A DNA stretch of 64,000 nucleotides, from assembly GCF_003369915.1 (NCBI RefSeq), contig NC_046678.1, positions 1,302,001 through 1,366,000 on the forward strand, in the 5' to 3' direction. Positions within the stretch are counted from its first letter, which is position 1. The number at the start of each line of letters is the position of its first letter. Positions 12,590-22,032 of the stretch are shown one piece after another. The notes below the pieces were generated by a model. It searched no databases. It had not been told where the DNA came from and saw only the letters and a program-made list of their open reading frames with translations. Source of the DNA: Drosophila miranda (taxonomy: Eukaryota; Arthropoda; Insecta; Diptera; Drosophilidae). Both the position numbers and the translations under genes were made by a program.

Positions 12590-14092
12590 CCTTAGTAAAA
12601 TGGCTATATGTGCAAAATTTATTTTCAATTTTTCTTAAAAAGTAATAGATGCTTGTTGGGTTTGACTATGCAGTTCTTATCTCTTATTGTTGTGCTCAGT
12701 TATGACAAATTTTCGTCTTCTTTGAACTCCATTTGTGGTGGTACCATTAGCTTAGATAAGAGATCAAGCTCGCGCTCTACGTAGAAAATAGATAGGTTAG
12801 GTTGAGGCGGCTGCCGGGCTCGCTCGGAACCCGTCACACTTAGGCCGGTTTCGGCCCGTTGTGATTAGAAAATAGATATATGTGCAATCATGTCTATTCA
12901 TGTTTTGAGAGTCGCAGTGTTAGCATCTTTTCAGTAAAAGTGACAAGCTGATTGATTCTGTACGTAAGCACTCATTATTGCTTCAAGGAAATACAAATTT
13001 TAAAAAAAATTGCATTTTAGTTAAAAATGCCACATGGTAAATCATTTTCTGAGGAAGAACAGGGAAGGATCAAGAGAATGAAATTAGCCGGCATAAAAAC
13101 TGGTCGAATAGCTTCGCTAATGTATCGACATCGAAATACTATTTCAAAAATTTTCATAGATCCAGACGGTTACCGCATAAATTGTCGACTTGGCCCAGTA
13201 CCAACCATAATAGAATTGACAAAACGGCACTTGGGGCAGTTTGCCACTCGGGTTAACAATCCCCAGGCAACGTGTGAGCCAAATTTTGACCGAAAATTTT
13301 AACCTGACATATCAAAAGAAAGTGGGCAAACTCCTCTAAACTAAACGTCATAATGATGCGCGCATGTCATTTTTGAAAAACACAAGTTCTGGGACCCCGA
13401 ATTAGAAAATTTCATTTTTAGTGATGAAAAAAAAATGAGTTTACACGGTTCAGATGTCCATCATAAATAATGGAGAGAGCCGCGTCATCCACGGGCAACT
13501 TGCTACAAGCCAAACCATGGTGATGGATCGCTAATGATATGGGCTGCCTTTAGTGCTAAAGGGAGGTCTCCAATATGTTTAATATCCGGCCGGATGAATG
13601 CTCAAGCATAGATAGAATTGATAGATAGTGAACCTTTTTCATTTGCTGAGCATTTCCATGGTGATCAATAGACATTTCAGCAGGATAATGCGCCAATTCA
13701 TGTTTCCCGGGCCTCAATGGACTATTTTGAGACCCACAATAAACCGTTGATTAAGTGGGCTTCAATGAGTCCGGACTTAAATCCAATTGAGGATCTGTGG
13801 GGAATCCTTGCAGCAAAAGTGTATGCCTGTACAAGGCAGAACGATACATTGAAGCAATTAAAACAAGCGATAGTTGCAAAATGGAACAGGATAGAAATAA
13901 CAACACTAAAAAACTTTGCGAACTCAATGCCCAGTAGGCTGCAAAAGCTTCAGGAGCATAAGTTTAACTCCATTAATTATTAAAAGAGTACATATTCCCA
14001 TAAACTTGTTCCTTGGAAATTTTTTTCATACAAAATATTTGTTGAAAAAAAACGTCATTCAAAGCAATGCACATATAGCCATTTTACTAAGG
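12590..14092 (+). mobile_element. Tc3-like Tc1/mariner DNA transposon, degenerate, with TIRs and TA duplication
   Basis: Perfect 25-bp terminal inverted repeats are at 12590-12614 and 14068-14092 (left end CCTTAGTAAAATGGC). TA dinucleotides flank both sides (12588-12589 and 14093-14094), as expected for Tc1/mariner insertion. Length is 1503 bp, normal for the superfamily. Inside is a broken transposase gene. About 12795-12866 is a GC-rich block (GTTAGGTTGAGGCGGC...) unlike its AT-rich surroundings. The boundaries are read directly from the sequence. Confidence 0.9.
13027..13983 (+). pseudogene. Broken Tc3-like transposase
   Basis: The N-terminal frame (13027-13302) starts MPHGKSFSEEEQGRI with a helix-turn-helix similar to Tc3 transposase. 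After frameshifts and stops, the middle shows FSDEK-like remnants near 13420 and GDGSLMIWAAFSAKG near 13520. The last frame (to 13983) carries QQDNAPIH and SPDLNPIEDLWG, the DD34E catalytic surroundings. At least two frameshifts and several stops make it non-functional. Confidence 0.85.
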
Positions 14093-14254
14093 TATATTCC
14101 ATTTTGTCCGCGTTCCCGTGTGACATGACAAACGTCAGCACAGTAGGCTGTGTGTCACAGGAACCGGCTTGGCTTGGCTTTTCAAAACACGAAATTATTA
14201 TTCGGGTCGACTCAAATACGAAACAATATAAAAAATTCTTAAAATTGATTTGGA

Positions 14255-14541
14255 AATACAGCCAATGAAAATGCAGAAGAAGAACAACAAATTTCCCTTG
14301 AAGAGCGCCGCGTTGGCGCTCCAACATTAGATGAAGTTGCCATCGTGATGTTGGTGAAACGATAGAAAGACGTGATATTGTGATGCACGTCGCGATGTTG
14401 GGCAACTGCAAAAAAATATCTGAAACACATCGTTTATATAACACGTTGCTATACTCGCTCATTTTTTGGCAAGGAGAAGATGGATATCATTTTAATATCA
14501 AAATAATAAATCCATTGAGTGGTGAAGAAACTACAAGTCTA
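14255..14541 (+). pseudogene. Helitron Rep/helicase protein fragment
   Basis: Translation with one frameshift reads APTLDEVAIVM, then VGETIERRDIVMHVAM, ISETHRLYNTLLYSLIFWQG and EDGYHFNIKIINPLSGEE. The ISETHR...LIFWQGEDGYHFN block is characteristic of the region before the Rep catalytic motifs in animal Helitron proteins. Only about 95 codons remain. The fragment lies just right of the Tc3-like element and is independent of it. Confidence 0.8.
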
Positions 14542-16898
14542 TAGGTAAAATTTAAGTCTCTTGCAATTTTTTATTTGTTTTGAATTGGTTCTTCTAATAA
14601 TGATATAACATTATAAAGTCACATGGAATTAAATTTGATGCATGTGCCAGATCCGAATATTAGTGCTTTTGGCTTGCCAAGTGATTTAAACGATCTAAAT
14701 TGTTTTTTCTCAGTGTTCGTCTACAAATTAAAATAAAATAAAATGTTTTCATACGCATTTTTTATTCCACAAGCAAGTTGATTGAAATTTTGGAACAAAT
14801 TGAACATTGCCATAATGGCAATGAAAACCGAATTAAGTTAACTGAAAACCAGGATTAAGAAATATTCTAAAGAAACAAACGTCACGTCTACATGAGAAAA
14901 AAACACCGTAATTGTCCTCATCTATGTATGTATATCGTAAAATGCAAGTGCAGTTTACAATGTAATCGTTGTTCATATGGCTTGACGCCTGATAACTTAC
15001 TCGATTTTTTTTTACACAATACCAGACCTGGTGGATATTGATTTGGAATCGGATTCAACTGCTACTGCAGATTCATCTTACCGACCTGAGACATCAGACA
15101 TGGATTTTGATGAAGTTTTTTTATTTAGAAGCGCGTATATGAAGCATACGAAAAGGTTTGATACCTCCAATTATGCTATGATGTGCGGCAGATTTGGTGT
15201 GTTAGACAGAGTTGCTTGTTACCGCTTGTAACAAAATTTGTTACTTGTTCCGCTACGGCACTTATTAAAGATGTAGGTTTCAAAGACAATTCTAATTTAT
15301 ATGTACATAAATGGATGTTGATTTCTGATCAACATAAATGGACTGCTCGACCTTCATAGCCAATGGTTACAAAATCGGATGACTATATAATACCTACTTT
15401 ACTGCTTCGACTGCGAAGGTAGGAAAACTATTACTAAATATAATCACAGTTTGCAAATGCAAATGCTATGTATCCAGTGTTATTCTAAAAACAGTTATAC
15501 TTACATATTGCAGTACATACACTTAAAAATATTTATATACATATGTATATATATATATACATATATGCTACTAAAATTTATAGGGAGCATTATTCTTCAT
15601 ATGTATCTACATGTATATATGTATGTATGTGAATATGAATCATGCAGGAAAAATCAATCTTATTTATTGCTAATGTTAATGGTTCAAAATACATCGGGAA
15701 CATTTCTGTTAACATACATTTATGTATGTATACATATGTATGTATATCACTGTAGTTGCGTTAATATACTCAGATGGTACATAGATTCTGACATATTCTT
15801 TTGCGTACAAATATTGCTGATAATTTAAATTTAAGTCGATAAAAAATGTACAGATTTTGCGGTCAGAACTATATTAAACGTAAAATATTTTCACTTTTAA
15901 TTATCTTCATTATTTTAAGATTATGATGCCTTTACTTGCACGCGGTTCTGATTACAATTAATACATGATAGGTAATAGGGTTGCTGTTTGAAACCCTATA
16001 GGTCGTTGCCACCTGGTATATTGTCAAGTCTGGCATCATCTTTATGATAATAATTTTTGTTATTTTTGCGAGTGGTGCCACCAGATCGACGGCCACTAAA
16101 AGGAGCGCTGCCACTAATAAAAATGTGGGATTTTCGCGGCAATTTTGAAATTTTGCTAATTTTACGCCTACATTTTCTGATGGCACGCACGCTTGTGTGA
16201 TTTTTATTTAAAACTACCAATCACACTTAAATCATGCTAATAATATATAATAATACCATACTTCTGTTTATTGCCCACCTCGTTCAGAGCTGCAGCGGTG
16301 AGCTCTTTCGCTTGTCACCATTGCGAAAACCACACAACGAGCTTTAGTTTGAAAGCTTGAGAAGTAAAAGTTACGCGATACCCTACATTAGTCAGGTATC
16401 TTGGTTTGAGACTTAGTTAGTTAGTTCCTTTGGAATTTTGGAATGTAAGTACTTAAACATACATTTTATATAAATTATATTTGTATTTATTTTAGTGCGC
16501 TGCAACCGATTCCTCACTAAAATGTATATCAAATAAGATTTTATGAATTCCAGTCATTTCGACTGAGTCGGAGAGGATGTTCAGCAAGGTTGGCTTAATA
16601 GTAAGCGAGAGAAGAGCATCACTAAAACCTAAAAATGTGGAGATGCTGACGTTCCTAAATAGGAACATATGGATCGCCAAATAAATGAGCCAAATTTAAA
16701 CGTGAACTTGGGATCTCCAAAAAACCTTATTTTTAAGTTACTTATGAAGTGTACTTTACTTGAAGTAATATATTTTTTTTGTATATAAGTTTTATATATT
16801 ATTTCTTTATTTTAAATAATTAACGAAAGCTGTCAGTTGAATTTGTTTATGTTGATTTAATGGAAAGAAGTAAAATGTTTAAAAAAAATTCCGGATAC
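14542..16898. other. Intergenic DNA, mostly unassigned
   Basis: No host gene seen. Contains TATG-rich microsatellites (about 15540-15640 and 15715-15745) and one small open frame (15031-15231, listed separately). Confidence 0.4.
15031..15231 (+). other. Short open frame, possibly a decayed transposon protein
   Basis: Sixty-six codons reading ...DIDLESDSTATADSSYRP...SNYAMMCGRFGVLDRVACYRL. The second half resembles a C-x2-RxGVSDR-like motif I have seen in uncharacterised invertebrate transposon-associated proteins. That recollection is weak. The frame continues by eye past the stop in another frame for a short distance, which suggests decay. Confidence 0.25.
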
Positions 16899-17160
16899 TA
16901 TCGATAGTATCGATTTTTTTGTTGAAAAACCTCGAGAATATCGAATGTCTCAACTATCGATGTTTTTCCAGCTCTATTGTGCAAGAATCAATATGACCAG
17001 GGTGACCGTTTACGGTATTTTTGATACTTTTCGATATTTTTTGGGGTCCAAAATCAGCCGACGGTATATTTACGGTATATCGGTACATTTCGGTATTTTA
17101 AGCAATTTTTCGGTATATTACGGTATATTTAAGATGGTAACACTTTTAACACATTTTCGA
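16899..17160 (+). promoter_or_regulatory. DRE cluster and CGGTAT array upstream of a hAT-derived open frame
   Basis: A perfect DRE palindrome TATCGATA lies at 16899-16906, with TATCGAT at 16908-16914 and 16955-16961. The next 150 bp hold an irregular array of CGGTAT/TTCGGTATATT units (about 17010-17130), then GATGGTAACACTTTT, similar to the housekeeping promoter Motif 1 (GGTCACACT). DREF and M1BP sites of this kind mark Drosophila core promoters. The ATG of the hAT-derived frame follows at 17212. A promoter role is inference. Confidence 0.45.
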
Positions 17161-17211
17161 GAAGCCATTAAGTTAGGGAACTCCCGCCATTAACAAGAGC
17201 TATACAAAATA

Positions 17212-18960
17212 ATGAGCAAAGATTTTAAACAAAAGTACAGACAGGAGTGGGAGTCTCAACCCGATACAAAGACATGGCTCTGCAGAAGTAAAAATGCAGT
17301 CGACGCTCATTGCAAGGCTTGCAATGTTGATATTTTGAGTCGAATAGCATCAATTAGACAGCACGGTGCCACACACAAACATAAGGAGAAAATTAAGTTC
17401 TTGGGTGGCCAATCTATATGTATTCAAACTTTTTTTTGTATTCGCTATGTTAATACTTGTATAAGCGGTTTTCAATTATAGATTGATTCGTTTGTGGATG
17501 ATACAAGCAAAAGTGTTGCGACTAGAGTGAGAAGAGCTGAATTGCTGTTTGTTGCTGCTGCAGCAGAGCACAACATACCGTTCCGGGCAATGGATCATCT
17601 TAGCAATGTCATCAAAAACGCATTTCCTGACAGTGACATTGCGCAAGGCTTTGTCGGCATCTTTGGCTTACAATGTGATAGCACCTGCTGCAAAGGAAAC
17701 ACTGAGGAGTGAGGTTAAAAAGAGCGTGTGCCCAGCTGAAAAAACCATGTTTTCGATCATCATCGACGAGTCTACGGATGTGACATGTACTAAAGTACTA
17801 GCGTGCGCTGTAGATCTTCGACACGGATGTTCAAACTAAGTACTTATTTTCGATTGATTTGGATGGCGAGAGAGCAGAGGACTTATTCCAATCTTTGGAT
17901 AAGGGACTTCAGGAATTTGGGTTCAGCATGGAGAACATTATAGGATTTGCAGCTGACACCAAAAATGTCATGTTTGGTGAGCATAACAGCATAGTGTGCA
18001 AGATTAAAAATGCAACTGATTCTGTTCTTCGGCTCTCGCTTCAAGTTATGCTTGTAAAATGCTACCAAGAAGTCTAGAGCAAACGATTAAGGATATATTC
18101 AATTACTTTTCTAAGAGCTCGAAGCGGCACAGAAAATTTAAGGCATTTCAAAAATTTCTAAATTCTCCGGAGCATCAAATCATTATGAAATTCGCTGGTT
18201 GTCTACATTCTTGTATTGCACGTATGATTGAGCAGTGGGATGCACTTGTTCTTTTTTTTGAGTACGAATTGACTATAGAAAAAAATGTATCTGCAGAATA
18301 CACTCTCAAATTTAAAAAGCGTTTCAGTCAAATTATATTTCTACTTTCTAGACTATATTTTGCCTATAATAAATAGATTTAATATCATTTTTCAGTCTAG
18401 CAAAGCTGTAACACACATAATATATAAAAATATGTCTGAAACTTATAAGTTAATATTAAGCTGTTAGTTGAAAGACTTATATATATAAGGAATACTGACT
18501 TAAATTTACTAGATCTAAGCAGCAATGTTAATTTCGTAGAATTCCAAAAAATGAATTTGGGCTTTAATGTAAGCCTCGAAGTGTCATAATTAGAAAGAAA
18601 TGAAAAATATGCATTTTTCCAAAGAGCACAGTCATTTTTGATCGAGTTGAGTATACAATTAAAGAAAAGGTTGCCTTTAACGAGAAGGTTTTTAAACTTC
18701 TCTCATTCCTTAGCCCTGAAGATATAGTCAATGGCCAATTTGCATGACCTGTATAAAAGATTTCCTCAACTTATTAAAGATCCGCAGGGAATCGATAGTG
18801 AATTTGTCCTCTTAAAAAATGATGAGGTTCTTTAGTTTATTAAAAACACACAAAAGTCCTGACCATTTCTGGTATACATTGGGACAAATAAAAGATTTCA
18901 ACAATGAATTAAAATATGAAACAATTTCAAAATTTGCACATGTACTGCTTATATTGCCAG
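17212..18960 (+). pseudogene. hAT transposase-derived gene, degenerate and 3'-truncated
   Basis: N-terminal frame MSKDFKQKYRQEWESQPDTK with a BED-like finger (CKACN...RQHGATHKHK). An apparent intron (about 17399-17480) leads into IDSFVDDTSKSVATRV and AAEHNIPFRAMDHLSNVIKN. Frames then shift: SIIIDESTDVT (start of the RNase H-like fold), LDKGLQEFGFSMENIIGFAADT, LPRSLEQTIKDIFNYFSKS and LHSCIARMIEQWDALVLFFE. It ends near 18955 in DHFWYTLGQIKDFNNELKY, the approach to the hAT dimerisation region, where mini-me copy D cuts it off. Several frameshifts and stops rule out one intact protein. The intron-like gap and promoter-like motifs leave open that it was once a domesticated gene. Confidence 0.7.
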
Positions 18961-19775
18961 TTCGGACGCTGCTTAGCCACTGCATATTGATTTGTTCCCT
19001 TTGGCTATAATGATCCGATCTGATCAAGATTTAGCAATCTAAAAGATATGGTCATTCTCTATGATTGTGCGTTTTTAGTTTTTTCGAATATTCAATATTG
19101 TGCATGCCACAGATTTTCGTCCTTTGTGGGGGCGGAAAGGGGTGGGGCGAAATTTTAAAACAAACTCGTCAAGGTCCGACATCACAGGAGGGCGGATCTA
19201 AAATTTGGTTACTCTAGCTCTTATAGTCTCTGAGATCTAGGCGCTAATGTTTTACGCTAAGCAAAGCCGGCTATGATAAGTGTGTGTTAGAGAGAGACAG
19301 GGCGAGAAAAAATGACATTGTTTTCTTCATTTTGGCTATAATAATGATACAATTCAGGTTCTGCAGTATAGAAGATATAGTCATTCTCAACGATTCTGCG
19401 TTTTTGGTTTTCTCGTATCTTTAAAATTGTGGATGCCACAGATTTTCGTCCTTTGTGGTGGCGGAAGTGGGCGGGCGAAGTTTTGAAATATACTTATAAC
19501 AGTGACGTATCACAGAAATCTGGATACAAAACGTCGTTGCTCTAGCTCTTATAGTCTTTGATCACTAGGCGCTAATAGGGACGTGCAAACGGACAGACGG
19601 ACGGACGGACGGACGGATAGACAGACATGGCTCTATCGACTCGGCTATTGATGCTGATCAAGAATAAATATACTTTATAGGGTCGGAAACGATTCCTTCT
19701 GGGCGTTACACACATCCATTTTCACCACAAATCTAATATACCCCAATACTCATTTTGAGTATCTGGTATAAAAAC
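18961..19775 (-). repeat. mini-me/DINE-1-like repeat, copy D (inverted)
   Basis: Starts GACGCTGCTTAGCCACTGC and TTTGTTCCCTTTGGCTATAATG. It contains two TTTTCGTCCTTTGTGG blocks, a GGAC-type (GTCY complement) run near 19590-19615, GACTCGGCTATTGATGCTGATC and AATCTAATATACCCCAATAC, and ends ACTCATTTTGAGTATCTGGTATAAAAA. It truncates the hAT-derived pseudogene. Confidence 0.75.
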
Positions 19776-20122
19776 CATAATTCATTAAAAACTTGTGAAG
19801 CCCCAAATCTATCTATAAAAAGTTAAATTTTGTTGCCTAGTGTTATGAGAGTAGTTAGAAAGACAGAGTTGAAGATTAAAGTAATGTCTAGTCGATCGGG
19901 ATGGGAAAGTAATACCTCCCCAGGGAGAACATTGTGGTGAAATAGAACTCCATGGCAGATCTTACGGATTTACAAGAATGGATGCTAATAAGTCGCAGCC
20001 GACTCTCACAAGAAGGAATTGTTTTTGAACAGACTCGAGCATATATTGAAATTTTTGGTAGTGAGGAGACCAGAGCAGTAACCATAGATCAAGAGAAACT
20101 TAAAGTAGTTTTGTGGTATAGG
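19776..20122. other. Unassigned intergenic DNA
   Basis: I recognise nothing coding here. The first 60 bases include AAAAAGTTAAATTTTGTTG, similar to sequence beside mini-me copies H and I. Confidence 0.3.
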
Positions 20123-20720
20123 TTAGGTTGAAGGTATAAGGATCAGTGAATTCCTCAGACCATCTTTTGATAAAACGAAGGACTCCTTTGGCTTTATTCG
20201 AAATAGTGGGAGTATGGGAATTAAGAATAAATAATAAGACAATGCCCAAGTCGCTAACTTTATACAAGGTATAAAGGTATGGCTTGCAGCGACATCCGTG
20301 ACATTACATTTGGAATTTTTAAGAGGAAGAAGGTTTATTAAACAACAATTGTTGAGAGCGTCAAGATCCAACTGAAAAAATAGCGGGTATTCGGTTTCAC
20401 TATACTAAAACCTAGCTTGACATCATCAGCATACATTAGGACTCGGGAATAAGTTAAGATTTGGGGAAGGTCATTAATAAAAAAATTAAACAAGGGACCG
20501 AGATGGCTGCCCTGAAGCAGACACGCTGAGAACGATTCAAAGATACCCATTTATCCAGAAAATTAGTTGAGTTGGAAACCCAAAAAGGGATAGTTTATGG
20601 ATAAGATACTGAGTCAAAATCTTTACTAAAATCCTCTGAGTAATCTGAAACAAGTTTCTATCAAAATGTTGCCACGCCCCGTTCCGCCTCCACAAAGGAC
20701 GAAAATCTGTGGCACACACA
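20123..20720 (-). pseudogene. Non-LTR retrotransposon reverse transcriptase fragment
   Basis: On the minus strand successive frames read LIHKLSLFGFPTQLIFWING, QGSHLGPLFNFFINDLPQIL, RVLMYADDVKLGFSIV and LDALNNCCLINLLPLKNSKC. These are RT domains 3 to 6, including the QGSxLGPL and YADD motifs, in the usual order and spacing. Frameshifts separate them. The clade is likely jockey/CR1/I-like but cannot be fixed from 200 codons. Confidence 0.75.
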
Positions 20721-20975
20721 ATTATGAAGATACGATAAAATCACAGAATTGTAGAGAACGACCATATCTAGCAGACTGCAGAATCCGATCAAATTATTAT
20801 TATAGCCAGAAGGAACAAATCAATTTTAAGTGGTTACGCAAAGTCCACGCGCTTACTTATTTTCGTCTCTCTTCATGGCATTCACCATGAAGAATGCCTG
20901 CGAGTTCTGATGGAGGGGAGCCATACTGACTAAGTGTCCTGCGACTCACAACGTTCCTCCTCGTTAGTATCTGTG
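20665..20975 (+). repeat. mini-me/DINE-1-like repeat fragment, copy E
   Basis: GCCACGCCCCGTTCCGCCTCCACAAAGGACGAAAATCTGTGG is followed by GATACGATAAAATCAC, TTATAGCCAGAAGGAACAAAT and TCACAACGTTCCTCCTCGTT. These are the internal and right-hand parts of the family. The left end with the GTCY run is missing. Confidence 0.65.
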
Positions 20976-22032
20976 ACCTACCTGGGAAGTGAGCTTCAAT
21001 ACTATCCGCTCTATATAAGTGAAGAAATTCACCTTTACCGACTTTGTCGTGGGTTTACATTACAAAAGCTACAATAGACAACTGTACAGTGTATAACCCA
21101 CATGGCAGAATTGCTTCATTTGCGCCGTTTCAAAAACAATGTAATGTTCATATTTCGACGCAAAAAAGTTTGTTCTCTCGTTTCGACACAAATTAAAAGT
21201 ATTACAAGGATGAATATTAATAATTTAACAATTTATTTGATTAGTATTCAGAAGTTATAATATATCGAAATATATATAAATATACCAATTTATAAATAAC
21301 TGTTGAGCTAATTATAAACCGGAGATCGAAAAGTCGAAGTTAGAAGTTTACTGCTGTAGACAAATAAGAAACGAATACATTGGTAAATATATATATAAAT
21401 AAATAATAATTATACGATGCACCACGGGGGTTTTTATCAAAACATTAATTGTCCTGTGCATTTCCTGTTGATCTTTTTATTGTTTCATCAGTAACAGAAT
21501 TTCTACCTATTGGAATATTTGTGGCATCTTTCGTCAACAGAATTGGCTCAACTGTCAACCCAATTAGATCAATGGGCTCATTGCCAAATTTTTCATTCCG
21601 CGTTACACACGAATTATCTGTTATAGCTACAAATCGAATAATCCCAGACATTAGATTAGATTTATTTAATTTCTTGACTCGCGGCACACATTTTGTTAAA
21701 AGCTCCGGAAAAAAAAACTTTTTGCACCGGTGCGCACATTGCTGACTTAGCTGAGCTGAAAACTTAAAAAGCTGATATCTACCATTCAATATTTCATTAC
21801 TATGGAAGCTATATAATATTGTGGTCAAATTTTCATATAGACACAAATGATACAGATGTCACATCCCCCCTTTGCGACAAATGATTGGCAAATTTATAAA
21901 AGAAAACTGCAACATTTCGTTGAAATAGTTTTTAAACTCAAATAATAGTTTAAAAGAAACAGACGGACACATACCTCTTCATCTCAGACGACAGTGTGCG
22001 CACCTACCAAGCTGGTGGCTTAAAAAAGCTCA
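20976..22032. other. 3' flank of Ank, no confirmed gene
   Basis: AT-rich DNA that probably includes the Ank 3' untranslated region. One minus-strand open frame (21445-21846, 133 codons, starting MCLYENLTTILY and ending TGNAQDN) has no recognised domain. I found no splice link in phase with the Ank exons. Confidence 0.35.
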
